DNA of 17,992 bases. Source: Trebonia sp. Its GTDB lineage: Bacteria; Actinomycetota; Actinomycetes; Streptosporangiales; Streptosporangiaceae. Positions 5,455 to 13,540 of this stretch are shown here, piece after piece. Each line of letters begins with the position of its first letter. Position 1 is the stretch's first letter. Made by a program: the position numbers and the translations under genes. The notes beneath the pieces are model-generated. The model was not told the origin of the DNA. It searched no databases and saw only the letters and a program-made list of their open reading frames with translations. The stretch covers positions 1 to 17,992 of the forward strand of contig JASHPP010000123.1 in NCBI GenBank assembly GCA_030038035.1. The letters run 5' to 3'.

Positions 5455-7398
5455 ATGAGAAAGCGGATCGTCGGCTCGCTCGCTCTGGTGGCGGCGGGCT
5501 TGACCGCGCTTGCTGCGTGCAGCAGCAGCAGTAGCAGTAGCAGCAGCAGCACCACGAGCACGACCAGCCCGAGCCCCACCTCCACCTCCAGCGCCGCCGC
5601 GGCCGCGCTGCCCGGCCAGTACGGCAGCGTGCCTGCGGAGGCCACTGGCACCCAGACCGCGGGCACGATCACGGTCGCCGCGCCGCCGAACTCGGCGCCG
5701 ACCTGGATCCTGCCGATCGTCACGGGCGCCGCCAACTCGGTCTACACGGTCCCCGAGTTCGACTACCAGATGTACCGGCCGCTGTACTGGCTGGTCAACG
5801 GCGTGCAGCCGAAGGAAACGCCGGCCATGTCGCTCGCCAACGACCCCGTGTGGTCCAACGGCGACAAGACCGTCACGTTCACGCTGAAGTCCAACTACAA
5901 GTGGTCAAACGGCGACCCGGTCACCTCGCAGGACGTGCTGTTCTGGTGGTACCTGATGAAGGCCGCCATCAAGGAGAGCCCGGCGAACTGGGCGTACTAC
6001 ACCCCCGGCCTCGGCATCCCTGACCAGGTCAAGAGCATCAGCGCGCCGAACGCGTCCACGGTCGTGATGAACCTGACCGCGGCGGTGAACCCGACCTGGT
6101 TCTGGGAGGACTCCCTCGGCGCCATCCAGCCGATGCCCTCGCAGTCCTGGGACATCGACGCCACCGGCGGCAAGGCGATCACCGACTGGGCCACCAACCC
6201 GGCGGACGCCACGAAGATCTACAACTACCTCTCGGACCAGGCCAAGTCGCTGTCGACCTACGCGACCAACCCGCTGTGGCAGGTCGTTGACGGCCCGTAC
6301 AAGCTGTCCTCCTTCACGACCAGCACCGGCGCCTTCACGATGGTCCCGAACACGAGCTACGGCGGCCCGGGCGCGACGACCGAGTCCACCTGGGAGTCGG
6401 TGCCCTTCACCTCCGACGCCGCCGAGTTCAACGCGGTCAAGGCGGGCAGCATCGACATCGGGTACGTGCCGCTGACCGACCTGCCCCAGGCGAGCAGCCT
6501 CACGTCCAGCTACAACGAGTTCGGCTACGGCGACTTCGGCTGGTCGTATGTCGCGTACAACTTCAAGGACACGACCGACGACTTCAACAACATCATCGAC
6601 AAGCTCTACATCAGGCAGGCCCTCGCCCACCTGGAGGACGAGGCCGGCTACATCCACGCGTTCTTCTACGGCGCCGGCGCCGAGGGCTTCGGCCCTGTGC
6701 CGGCGATCCCGGAGAGCCCCTTCACGCCGTCGAACGCGCTGACCGACCCGTACCCGTTCAGCACGGCTGACGCCGCGGCCATCCTGAAGGCCAACGGCTG
6801 GAGCGTGGTGCCGAACGGCACCGACACCTGCATCAAGCCAGGCACAGGCGCCGGCGAGTGCGGCGCGGGCATCGCGGCCGGCCAGAAGCTGGAGTGGGGC
6901 GTCATCTACAACACCAGCCCGGCGGTCATCGGCGAGCAGGTGCAGGACTGGGCGTCCCAGGCTCGCACGGTTGGCATCACGATGAACCTGTCGTCGAGCA
7001 ACTTCGACTACATGATCGTCAACTACAACGACCCGTCCTCGCCCAAGACGATCGACAAGTGGGCGATGGAGGACTTCGGCGGGTTCACCGACTCCACCTA
7101 CCCGACCACGTTCGGCGTGTTCAACTCGACCGGTTCGAGCAACCTCGGCGGGTACGCCGACCCGGAGGCCGACAAGCTCATCACCGCGTCGATTTCCAGC
7201 TCCAACCCGGACGCGGTGACCGCCGAGGCATCGTACCTGACGACGCAGCAGCCCGGCCTGTTCCAGCCAGGTCCGGACGACGCGTTCGGGACGGCGGCCA
7301 TCCTGGTCTGGAAGAAGGACATATCCGGGACACCGGAATCCTTCCAGGACCTTACGCAAGCGAGCTGGACTCCCGAATACTGGTTCCTAACGTCGTAA
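5455..7398 (+). CDS. Peptide/oligopeptide ABC transporter substrate-binding lipoprotein (SBP family 5)
   Basis: A 647-residue extracytoplasmic receptor that should capture peptides (or another family-5 ligand) and deliver them to the permeases downstream. A signal peptide with basic MRKR, a hydrophobic core and lipobox LAAC ends at Cys22, the lipid-anchored residue. It is followed by ten serines (23-32) and a Thr/Ser/Pro-rich tether to about residue 46. The mature domain begins around 68 and shows the family-5 pattern 'YRPLYWLVN...PAMSLANDPVWSNGDKTVTFTLKSNYKWSNGDPVTSQDVLFWW' (107-165). AGGGAGGG at 5441-5448 lies 6 nt before the ATG. First gene of a four-gene importer operon; a hairpin at 7421-7457 separates it from the first permease. 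The exact ligand is not readable. Confidence 0.93.
   Translation: MRKRIVGSLALVAAGLTALAACSSSSSSSSSSTTSTTSPSPTSTSSAAAAALPGQYGSVPAEATGTQTAGTITVAAPPNSAPTWILPIVTGAANSVYTVPEFDYQMYRPLYWLVNGVQPKETPAMSLANDPVWSNGDKTVTFTLKSNYKWSNGDPVTSQDVLFWWYLMKAAIKESPANWAYYTPGLGIPDQVKSISAPNASTVVMNLTAAVNPTWFWEDSLGAIQPMPSQSWDIDATGGKAITDWATNPADATKIYNYLSDQAKSLSTYATNPLWQVVDGPYKLSSFTTSTGAFTMVPNTSYGGPGATTESTWESVPFTSDAAEFNAVKAGSIDIGYVPLTDLPQASSLTSSYNEFGYGDFGWSYVAYNFKDTTDDFNNIIDKLYIRQALAHLEDEAGYIHAFFYGAGAEGFGPVPAIPESPFTPSNALTDPYPFSTADAAAILKANGWSVVPNGTDTCIKPGTGAGECGAGIAAGQKLEWGVIYNTSPAVIGEQVQDWASQARTVGITMNLSSSNFDYMIVNYNDPSSPKTIDKWAMEDFGGFTDSTYPTTFGVFNSTGSSNLGGYADPEADKLITASISSSNPDAVTAEASYLTTQQPGLFQPGPDDAFGTAAILVWKKDISGTPESFQDLTQASWTPEYWFLTS
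5521..5550 (+). repeat. Ser-codon microsatellite (AGC/AGT x10) after the lipobox
   Basis: Ten serine codons follow the lipidated Cys codon: eight AGC and two AGT. They encode the start of the flexible tether. Triplet repeats like this can change length by slippage without breaking the frame. Confidence 0.75.
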
Positions 7399-7420
7399 CC
7401 GCGACGCTCCCGCTCTCGAC

Positions 7421-7457
7421 CGCCCCGGCAGCCGGCGCCCAGCCGGCGGCCGGGGCG
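7421..7457 (+). promoter_or_regulatory. Strong intercistronic hairpin between binding protein and permease
   Basis: cgccccggc (7421-7429) pairs perfectly with gccggggcg (7449-7457); inside, gccgg (7431-7435) can pair with ccggc (7443-7447). The resulting long GC stem lies 23 nt after the binding-protein stop. No T-run follows. The usual reading for such elements in importer operons is protection of the upstream mRNA or partial termination, giving more binding protein than permease (inference). Confidence 0.6.
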
Positions 7458-7522
7458 CCGGGGTGCCCGAGGGCTCCGGAGCGCGACGCGCGATTTACTC
7501 CGGGCATGAAGGGTCATCACAA

Positions 7523-8470
7523 GTGATCGGCTACATCCTCCGCCGGATCGGCACCTCGATCATCATCTTGGTCGGCGTGTCCATCTTCATCTTCGCGCTG
7601 CTGCACGCGATCTACCCCTCGCCGGCCCTCGACGTGCTCGGCGCGCGGGCCAACACCGCGCTGGTCACCGCGTGGAACAAGCAGAACGGGTTCGACCAAC
7701 CCTGGATCGTGCAGTACCTGCGGTACGTGGGCAACCTGCTCAGGGGGAACCTGGGCTGGTCTTACAAGCTGAACCAGAGCGTCGCCTCGCTGTTCGCCGA
7801 GGTCTGGCAGCGCAGCGCCTACCTGTCGGGCGCGTCGCTGGTGCTGTCGGTCGTGATCGCGATCCCGCTCGGGGTGTACCAGGCCGTCCGCCGCAACACG
7901 ATCGGCGACTACACGGCGACGAGCCTGGCGTTCATCGTGTACGCGATGCCTGTCTTCTTCCTCGGCCTGATCCTCATCAACGTGTTCGCCCTCGACCTGC
8001 ACTGGTTCGGCTTCGAGGCAAGCCAGTCCAACTCGCTGATATCGATCATCCTCGACGTGCACGACATGACACTGCCGATCGTGACCCTGACCCTGCTCAC
8101 GATCGCCTCATACTCCAGGTACATGCGCTCCTCGGCGATGGACGTGCTGGCGCAGGACTACATTCGGGTCGCCAGGGCCAAGGGCCTGCCGGAGCGGCTG
8201 GTGCTGATGCGCCACCTGCTCCGCAACGCCTCCCTGCCGATGGTGACCCTGATCGGCCTGTCCATCCCCTACCTGCTGGCCGGCAACCTGATCACCGAGA
8301 CGCTGTTCAACTACCGCGGGCTTGGCCTGCTGTTCTATACCGCGCTCGGCAACGTGGACTACAACGTGCTCCTCGCCTACACCCTTATCGGCGCGGTGCT
8401 CACGATCATTGGCAACCTTGTCGCGGACATCGCCCTCACCGTGGCGGACCCGCGGATCCGGCTCGCCTGA
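7523..8470 (+). CDS. dppB: Peptide ABC transporter permease, DppB/OppB type
   Basis: A 315-residue inner-membrane subunit of the peptide importer. It starts with the classic 'IGYILRRIGTSIIILVGVSIFIFALLHAI', first transmembrane segment about 8-30, and has about six segments. The cytoplasmic EAA coupling loop is at 212-240 (DYIRVARAKGLPERLVLMRHLLRNASLPM), which docks to the ATPase. The C-terminus 'NYRGLGLLFYTALGNVDYNVLLAYTLIGAVLTIIGNLVADIALTVADPRIRL' is standard for DppB. GTG 7523 is chosen because AAGGG (7509-7513) lies 9 nt upstream and the homology begins there; the frame continues upstream to 7463 without homology. The gene symbol is by family; the substrate could be dipeptides, oligopeptides or nickel-type ligands. 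Confidence 0.93.
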   Translation: MIGYILRRIGTSIIILVGVSIFIFALLHAIYPSPALDVLGARANTALVTAWNKQNGFDQPWIVQYLRYVGNLLRGNLGWSYKLNQSVASLFAEVWQRSAYLSGASLVLSVVIAIPLGVYQAVRRNTIGDYTATSLAFIVYAMPVFFLGLILINVFALDLHWFGFEASQSNSLISIILDVHDMTLPIVTLTLLTIASYSRYMRSSAMDVLAQDYIRVARAKGLPERLVLMRHLLRNASLPMVTLIGLSIPYLLAGNLITETLFNYRGLGLLFYTALGNVDYNVLLAYTLIGAVLTIIGNLVADIALTVADPRIRLA

Positions 8471-8504
8471 CGGCCCCGGGTAACGATCGAGAGGATGGCT
8501 GGCA

Positions 8505-9425
8505 ATGACAACCACAGCCGGTTCCCTCCCACCGCTTGACATAACCCGCGCGCCAGAAGGCGGCGAGGTCGGCCCCGTCCAGAGCGGCTGGCGGCTGGCG
8601 GTACGCGAGTTCGCGCAGAACAAGCTGGCCGTGCTCGGCCTGGCCATCCTGCTGTTCTTCGTGCTGTTCAGCTTCATCGGCCCGTACTTCTACCACGGCA
8701 ACTACCTCACCTCGAACCTGATAGACACGAACCTGCCACCCGGTGCAGGGCACCCGCTCGGCACAAGTAACCAGGGCTACGACGAGCTGGCCCTGCTGAT
8801 GAACGGCGGCCAGGCGGCGCTCGAGGTCGGGTTCTTCTCCGCCGCGATCGCGATCTCGTGGGGGGCGCTGTGGGGCGCGGTCTCCGGGCTGGCCGGCGGG
8901 ATGGTGGACGCCGTCCTGATGCGGATCGTGGACGTGTTCCTGTCGATCCCGTTCCTGTTCATCGTGCTGATCGTCGCGGTCAGGTACGGCGCCTCGGTCC
9001 TGTCGCTGTCCTTGCTCATCGGCGCGTTCAGCTGGCTGGTGCCCGCCCGGCTGGTGCGCGGGGAGGTGCTCACCCTCAAGACACGGGACTTCGTGTCCGC
9101 CGCCCGGGTGGCCGGCTCCGGCCAGAGTCGGCTGATCGGCAGGCACCTGCTGCCCAACGCGTTCGGCGTGATGATCGTCAACGTCACCTTCCAGGTGGCC
9201 GACGCCATCCTCGCCATCGCCGCGCTCGGCTTCCTCGGCTTCGGCCTGCACTGGCCGAACCAGGACTGGGGCGACCTGCTGTCCAATGGCGTCACCTACA
9301 TCCAGGACGGATACTGGTGGCAGGTCTACCCGGTCGGAGCGTGCATCGTGCTTGTGGTCATGGCCTGCAACCTGATCGGCGACGCGCTGCGCGACTCGCT
9401 GGACGTCCGCCTGCGGCGCCGCTAG
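8505..9425 (+). CDS. dppC: Peptide ABC transporter permease, DppC/OppC type
   Basis: A 306-residue partner permease of the DppB-like subunit. The N-terminal cytoplasmic tail (about 1-40, 'WRLAVREFAQNKLAVLGLAILL') is typical of OppC_N. After the first transmembrane helix it carries HPLGTSNQGYDELALLMNGGQAALEVG (about 83-109), a variant of the family's HPLGTDxxGRDxxSRLxxGxRxSLxVG motif with several substitutions. The EAA loop is at about 195-222 (DFVSAARVAGSGQSRLIGRHLLPNAFG), and 'LSNGVTYIQDGYWWQVYPVGACIVLVVMACNLIGDALRDSLDVRLR' closes it. ATG 8505 follows GAGAGG by about 11 nt; the gap from the DppB-like gene is 34 nt. Confidence 0.93.
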   Translation: MTTTAGSLPPLDITRAPEGGEVGPVQSGWRLAVREFAQNKLAVLGLAILLFFVLFSFIGPYFYHGNYLTSNLIDTNLPPGAGHPLGTSNQGYDELALLMNGGQAALEVGFFSAAIAISWGALWGAVSGLAGGMVDAVLMRIVDVFLSIPFLFIVLIVAVRYGASVLSLSLLIGAFSWLVPARLVRGEVLTLKTRDFVSAARVAGSGQSRLIGRHLLPNAFGVMIVNVTFQVADAILAIAALGFLGFGLHWPNQDWGDLLSNGVTYIQDGYWWQVYPVGACIVLVVMACNLIGDALRDSLDVRLRRR

Positions 9426-9483
9426 GCCGCTGTCACGACCGCGCGCTGCCCAGAGCCCTGAATCCGAGAGGTAACCAACCGCA

Positions 9484-11673
9484 ATGGCACCCGTCCTTGA
9501 GATCGAGGACCTGACCACCCACATCAAGCTCACCAGGTCCGTGGTCCAGGCCGTCGGCAACGTGAGCCTGCACGTCGACCCCGGGGAGACACTCGGCATC
9601 GTCGGCGAGTCGGGCTGCGGCAAGTCGATGACCGGCCTGTCCATCATGCGCCTGCTGCCGCCCGGCGGCTCGATCGTGAGCGGCTCGGTCAAGCTGGGCG
9701 GTCGCGACCTCGTCGGCCTCAAGCCCGAGGAGATGCGCAAGATCCGCGGCAACGAGATCGCGATGATCTTCCAGGACCCGCTGACCTCGCTGGACCCGAC
9801 GAAGACGATCGGCTACCAGGTGGCCGAGCCGGTCCGGCTGCACCGCGGCGTGTCCACGGCCGAGGCCCGGGACCGAGCGGTGGAGGTGCTGTCCCTGGTC
9901 GGCCTGCCGCGGCCGCAGGAGCGGCTCGGCGACTACCCGCACCAGCTGTCCGGCGGGCTGCGCCAGCGCGTCATGATCGCGATGGCGCTGGCGTGCGAGC
10001 CCCAGCTGCTCATCGCCGACGAGCCCACGACCGCGCTTGACGTGACCATCCAGGCCCAGATCCTCGAGCTGCTGCGGGACCTGAAAGACCGGCTCGGCAT
10101 GGCCATGCTGCTGATCACCCACGACATGGGCGTCATCGCCGGGCACGCGGACCGGGTGAACGTGATGTACGCGGGCCGCGTGGTGGAGACCGCGCACGTC
10201 AACGAGCTGTTCGCCCGGATGCACCACCCCTACACCCAGGCCCTGCTCGCGTCGATCCCCCAGCTCAGCCAGGACAGCAGGAAGGCGCTGCACGCGATCC
10301 CCGGCCTGCCGCCTGACCTGGCCGACCTGCCCAAGGGCTGCCGGTTCGCGCCGCGGTGCCCGCGGGCCACCGACCAGTGCCGGCAGGATGAGCCGCCGCT
10401 CACCGGGGAGACCACCGCCCACCTGTTCGCCTGCTGGCACCCGGTAGACGGGCCGCTGACCCTCCAGCTGATCGGAGCGGGCGGCCCTGACGCGGAAAGC
10501 ATCGGCCTCGCCGAGCCCGCGGCGGAGCCGGACTTCGCCGACGACGTGCCGATCGTGGTCCCCGCGGACGCCGATGGCGCGCACGCTCCTTCCGGTGGGG
10601 TACCGGTGCTTGCGGTCACCGAGCCCGCCGTGGCGGCGGGCGCCCAGGACGGCGCCCTGCTGGAGCTGCGCAACCTGGTCAAGGAGTTCCCCGTCACGTC
10701 GGGCGCGATCTTGCAGCGGAAGGTGGGCGTCGTCCACGCGGTGTCGGACGTGTCGTTCTCCGTCGCCGCTGGCACCACGTTCGGCCTGGTAGGGGAGTCC
10801 GGCTGCGGCAAGACGACGATCGGCAAGATGATCGTGGCCCTGGAAAGGCCGAATTCCGGCACGATCACGCTCGGTGACTTGGACGTGACCAGGCTGCATG
10901 GCGCGGAACTGCGCCGCAAGCGGCGTGACCTGCAGCTGATGTTCCAGGATCCGCACTCCTCGCTGGACCCGAGGATGCGGGTCGGCGCGATCATCGGCGA
11001 GCCGCTGGCCATTCAGCATCTCGGCAACAGGCGGGCGCAGCGGGACCGGGTCTTCGAGCTGCTCGGCGAGGTGGGGCTCGCGCGCAACGCGGTCGAGCGC
11101 TACCCGCACGAGTTCTCCGGGGGCCAGCGGCAGCGCATCGGGCTCGCCAGGGCGCTCACCCTCAGCCCGAAGGTGATCGTCGCGGACGAGCCGGTCAGCG
11201 CGCTCGACGTGTCGATCCGGGCGCAGGTGCTCAACCTGATGAAGCGGCTGCAGGCCGGGCACGGGGTGACCTTCGTGGTGATCTCGCACGACCTCTCCGT
11301 GGTCAAGTACATGGCTGACCGCATCGGCGTCATGTACCTGGGCAAGATGGTCGAGCTAGGCTCAGCGGCCGACATTTACGAGCGCGCCGCCCACCCGTAC
11401 ACGGCCGGGCTCATCGCCACGATCCCCGTGCCCGACCCGCGCGCCGAGCGCGGCAAGGCGGCGGGCATCAAGGGCGAGCTGCCAAGCCCGGTGAACCCGC
11501 CGTCCGGGTGCCGGTTCCGCACCAGGTGCCCGTTCGCCCAGGAGCAGTGCGCGGCGGAGGAGCCCAAGCTGCGGTCGTTCGGGCCCGGGCACGTGGCGGC
11601 CTGTCACTTCCCGCTGCACACCCCGGCCAGGGAGGAGGCGGACGCCGTCGTCAAGGCGACCACCAGCCTGTGA
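9484..11673 (+). CDS. Fused dual ATP-binding subunit of the peptide importer (DppD-DppF in one chain)
   Basis: A 729-residue cytoplasmic protein holding both ATPase domains of the importer. N-half: Walker A GESGCGKS (41-48), signature LSGGLRQ (155-161), Walker B LLIADEP (175-181), His213. C-half: Walker [10 protein letters not shown] (437-445), Q488, signature FSGGQRQ (544-550), Walker B VIVADEP (564-570), His602. All catalytic residues look intact in both. Each half ends in the oligopeptide-transporter C-terminal region with four cysteines (286, 292, 299, 317 and 676, 682, 689, 707). In some DppD proteins this cluster binds an iron-sulphur centre, so one per half is possible. An Ala/Asp/Pro-rich linker of about 70 residues (321-390) joins the halves. 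Such fusions are known in actinobacterial Opp/Dpp systems. GAGAGG lies 12 nt before the ATG; the gene closes the operon. Confidence 0.94.
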   Translation: MAPVLEIEDLTTHIKLTRSVVQAVGNVSLHVDPGETLGIVGESGCGKSMTGLSIMRLLPPGGSIVSGSVKLGGRDLVGLKPEEMRKIRGNEIAMIFQDPLTSLDPTKTIGYQVAEPVRLHRGVSTAEARDRAVEVLSLVGLPRPQERLGDYPHQLSGGLRQRVMIAMALACEPQLLIADEPTTALDVTIQAQILELLRDLKDRLGMAMLLITHDMGVIAGHADRVNVMYAGRVVETAHVNELFARMHHPYTQALLASIPQLSQDSRKALHAIPGLPPDLADLPKGCRFAPRCPRATDQCRQDEPPLTGETTAHLFACWHPVDGPLTLQLIGAGGPDAESIGLAEPAAEPDFADDVPIVVPADADGAHAPSGGVPVLAVTEPAVAAGAQDGALLELRNLVKEFPVTSGAILQRKVGVVHAVSDVSFSVAAGTTFGLVGESGCGKTTIGKMIVALERPNSGTITLGDLDVTRLHGAELRRKRRDLQLMFQDPHSSLDPRMRVGAIIGEPLAIQHLGNRRAQRDRVFELLGEVGLARNAVERYPHEFSGGQRQRIGLARALTLSPKVIVADEPVSALDVSIRAQVLNLMKRLQAGHGVTFVVISHDLSVVKYMADRIGVMYLGKMVELGSAADIYERAAHPYTAGLIATIPVPDPRAERGKAAGIKGELPSPVNPPSGCRFRTRCPFAQEQCAAEEPKLRSFGPGHVAACHFPLHTPAREEADAVVKATTSL

Positions 11674-11723
11674 CGGATGCGGCTCTGGGTGTGCGGGGAG
11701 TCCGTCCCTGATACAAAGGTCTC

Positions 11724-12332
11724 ATGACCGATGACACGCTAGCCGACCGGCTTGCCATCAGGGACGTGGTCGAGTCCTGGGCTATCGCCAGGGACTCCGC
11801 GGACTGGGACAGGTTCCGCGCGCAGTGGCACGACGACGGCTACATGATGGCGACCTGGTTCCAGGGGCCCAGGGACGACTTCATCCGGGTCAGCCAGGAA
11901 GGCTACGCCAACGGCGTCAACATCCTGCACTACACCGGCGCCAGCCAGTCGACGGTGGTCGGGACGAGGGCCATCTCGCAGACGCGGATGACGATCATGC
12001 AGCGGGGCGAGGTGCACGGCGTGCTCTGCGACGTGACGTGCATCGGCCGGTTCTATGACTTCTTCGACAAGCGTGACCGCCGGTGGGGCATCGTCCTGCG
12101 CCAGCCGATCTACGAAAAGGACCGCCTGGACCCGGTGCGGCCGGGGGCCGTGCCCGAACTCGACCCCGAGCTGCTCGAGCGGTTCCCCGAGGGCTACAGG
12201 TACCTGGCCTACCTGCAGGTTCAGGCCGGGTACCCGGTCAAGCCGGACATGCCGGGGCTGCGCGGTCCCGAGGTGGAGGCGCTGTACGAGCGCGGCGCGG
12301 CGTGGCTGGCCGGCGAGCCGGTCGCGCCCTAG
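11724..12332 (+). CDS. SnoaL-like / NTF2-superfamily protein
   Basis: A 202-residue protein with the SnoaL/NTF2 pattern: an N-terminal helix pair (DRLAIRDVVESWAIARDSADWDRFRAQWHDDGYMMATWF, about 8-46), then alternating strands 'HYTGASQSTVVGTRAISQTRMTIMQ' and 'GVLCDVTCIGRFYDFFDKRDRRWGIVLRQPIYEKDRLDP'. Members of this fold include isomerases, cyclases, dehydratases and binding proteins; His36, Asp37, Asp38 and His69 are candidate pocket residues, and no reaction can be assigned. The C-terminal 60 residues (from about 141) lie beyond the core fold. AAAGG lies 4-5 nt before the ATG. It starts 50 nt after the importer ATPase and may be read through from that operon. Its stop is one base from the stop of the convergent HxlR gene. 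Confidence 0.78.
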   Translation: MTDDTLADRLAIRDVVESWAIARDSADWDRFRAQWHDDGYMMATWFQGPRDDFIRVSQEGYANGVNILHYTGASQSTVVGTRAISQTRMTIMQRGEVHGVLCDVTCIGRFYDFFDKRDRRWGIVLRQPIYEKDRLDPVRPGAVPELDPELLERFPEGYRYLAYLQVQAGYPVKPDMPGLRGPEVEALYERGAAWLAGEPVAP

Positions 12333-12333
12333 C

Positions 12334-12741
12334 TCACGAGGCCTGCTCTTCCCCGCAGGGCGGCGGACAGGAGCGGGCGTCGTAATCGGCCCGGGCCTCC
12401 TCGATCTCGCCGATGTGCGCGTCGGCCCAGGCCACCAGCTGCCCGATCGTCTGCAGCAGCGTCTCGCCGAGCGGGGTGAGCTGGTAGTCGACGCGCGGCG
12501 GGACCGCGGCGTGCAGGGTCCTGGAAACGATGCCGTCGCGTTCCAGGCCGCGCAAGGTGACGGTAAGCATGCGCGCGGTGATGCCGTCGATCCCCCTGTG
12601 CAGTTCGCTGAACCTCCGTGGTCCCCCGCCGAGCCGGTCAACGACGTAGATGGACCATTTGTCGCCGATCCGGTCGAGCACCGACCGGACGCGGCAAGAG
12701 TCGGCGGCGGCTTCCGCCGTTTCGCTGCGTGTCGCCGTCAT
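12334..12741 (-). CDS. HxlR family winged-helix regulator
   Basis: A 135-residue DNA-binding protein, probably dimeric. HxlR features: a Cys near the N-terminus (Cys16), then RVRSVLDRIGDKWSIYVVDRLGGGPRRFSELHRGIDGITARMLTVTLRGLERDGIVSRTLHAAVPPRVDYQLTPLGETLL, which covers the winged helix with the family's 'IG-x-KW', 'RFSEL' and 'YxLTxLG' elements. Cys16 is in the place where redox- or electrophile-sensing HxlR proteins keep their reactive Cys; the usual Pro after it is Arg here. The tail carries CPPPC. No ribosome site precedes ATG 12741, but TAATGT lies 8-13 nt upstream, so a leaderless mRNA is likely. It is divergent from the YceI gene with two inverted repeats in between, so it probably controls both (inference). 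Confidence 0.88.
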   Translation of the reverse strand: MTATRSETAEAAADSCRVRSVLDRIGDKWSIYVVDRLGGGPRRFSELHRGIDGITARMLTVTLRGLERDGIVSRTLHAAVPPRVDYQLTPLGETLLQTIGQLVAWADAHIGEIEEARADYDARSCPPPCGEEQAS

Positions 12742-12755
12742 GTAATTAACATTAC
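12742..12755. promoter_or_regulatory. HxlR-type operator candidate GTAAT-N4-ATTAC
   Basis: The inverted repeat GTAAT-taac-ATTAC touches the HxlR start codon and contains the presumed -10 box of that gene (TAATGT on the minus strand). GTAA/TTAC half-sites are common for HxlR regulators, so autorepression is the natural reading. Confidence 0.55.
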
Positions 12756-12757
12756 GC

Positions 12758-12776
12758 GTTCTCGTGGCCCGAGAAC
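12758..12776. promoter_or_regulatory. Perfect 7-bp inverted repeat GTTCTCG-N5-CGAGAAC
   Basis: gttctcg (12758-12764) and cgagaac (12770-12776) are exact reverse complements around a 5-base centre. The repeat ends 5 bp before the TTGACA of the YceI promoter, a place suited to an activator or repressor. Its sequence differs from the GTAAT repeat, so it may bind a second regulator. Confidence 0.5.
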
Positions 12777-12781
12777 AGTGC

Positions 12782-12811
12782 TTGACACATCAACCATTTC
12801 ACGGTTACTCT
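12782..12811 (+). promoter_or_regulatory. Sigma-70-type promoter of the YceI gene
   Basis: TTGACA (12782-12787), 18-bp spacer, TACTCT (12806-12811). The -35 is perfect consensus and the -10 fits TAnnnT. Transcription would begin near 12818, leaving a leader of nearly 50 nt before ATG 12866. Confidence 0.65.
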
Positions 12812-12865
12812 TGGGAACTAACGCACTTCAGCGTAGCAGATGCAGCCCTTTTCCCTGGAGGCTCT

Positions 12866-13429
12866 ATGAGCACGACTGCCGTGAATATCCCCGGCTACGT
12901 CGCCGGCACCTGGGCGGTCGACCCGGTTCACTCCGAGGTCTCGTTCGTGGTACGGCACATGATGGTCAGCAAGGTCCGCGGCCGCTTCGACAAGTTCGAG
13001 GGCACGTTCGTCACCGCCGAAGACCCGCTGAAGTCATCCGTCACCGCGTCGGTCGACCTCTCCTCGGTCAACACCGGCCAGGAGCAGCGCGACGCGCACA
13101 TCCGCAGCGCGGACTTCTTCCACGTGGACGAGCACCCGACGATGCAGTTCGCCTCCACCGGCCTGCGCGCCGACGGTGACAACTTCCTGCTCGACGGCGA
13201 CCTCACCCTCAGGGGCGTGACCAAGCCCGTGACGTTCAAGCTCGAGGTCAGCGGCTTCGGGCCGGACGCCTACGGCGGCACGCGCGCCGGGTTCTCGGCG
13301 ACCACCGAGATCAACCGGATGGAGTTTGGCGTCGCCTTCAACGGTCCCATCCCCGGCGTGCCCGGCGGCGTGGCCGTCAGCGAGAAGGTCACGATCAACC
13401 TCGAGGTCGAGGGCGTGCTGCAGTCCTGA
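12866..13429 (+). CDS. YceI family protein
   Basis: A 187-residue beta-barrel protein of the YceI/lipocalin-like family, known to bind long isoprenoid or lipid-like ligands. Family marks: YVAGTWAVDPVHSEVSFVVRHMMVSKVRGRFDKFEGTF (about 11-48), 'SVNTGQEQRDAHIRSADFFHVDEHPTMQFAST' (about 71-102) and 'DGDLTLRGVTKPVTFKLEV' (about 111-129). No signal peptide is present, so it is expected in the cytoplasm, as in many actinobacterial members. TGGAGG lies 5 nt before ATG 12866. It has its own good promoter and is divergent from the HxlR regulator, which suggests induction by whatever that regulator senses (inference). Confidence 0.92.
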   Translation: MSTTAVNIPGYVAGTWAVDPVHSEVSFVVRHMMVSKVRGRFDKFEGTFVTAEDPLKSSVTASVDLSSVNTGQEQRDAHIRSADFFHVDEHPTMQFASTGLRADGDNFLLDGDLTLRGVTKPVTFKLEVSGFGPDAYGGTRAGFSATTEINRMEFGVAFNGPIPGVPGGVAVSEKVTINLEVEGVLQS

Positions 13430-13490
13430 GCCACCACCCCAGGCCGGCGGCGGGTCCCTTCGGGGGGAGTGGCCCGCGCCGACGGCCGAT

Positions 13491-13529
13491 GCGAGCGCGG
13501 CGCGCCCGGTCCTGGCGCGCCGCGCTCGC
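13491..13529. terminator. Bidirectional terminator-like hairpin (perfect 16-bp stem)
   Basis: gcgagcgcggcgcgcc (13491-13506) is the exact reverse complement of ggcgcgccgcgctcgc (13514-13529), with a 7-nt loop. It lies between the YceI stop (13429) and the stop of the convergent gene (13541). No T-run follows on either strand, as is usual for actinobacterial terminators. A smaller stem gcggg/cccgc around 13450-13476 precedes it. Confidence 0.75.
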
Positions 13530-13540
13530 GCGTCTACCCG

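Noticed and set aside
5905..7359. 484-codon minus-strand frame antisense to the binding protein
   Set aside because: Product is Val/Arg/Gly-rich with no domain; typical antisense shadow of a high-GC gene.
7506..7526. Seven-codon frame MKGHHK overlapping the permease start
   Set aside because: Too short to judge; its ATG shares the AAGGG site that serves GTG 7523.
9433..11289. 618-codon minus-strand frame antisense to the fused ATPase
   Set aside because: The ATPase on the plus strand has every motif intact; the antisense product is His/Arg/Asp-rich and patternless.
12055..13179. 374-codon plus-strand frame spanning the SnoaL, HxlR and YceI genes
   Set aside because: It is out of frame with SnoaL and YceI and antisense to HxlR; no domain.
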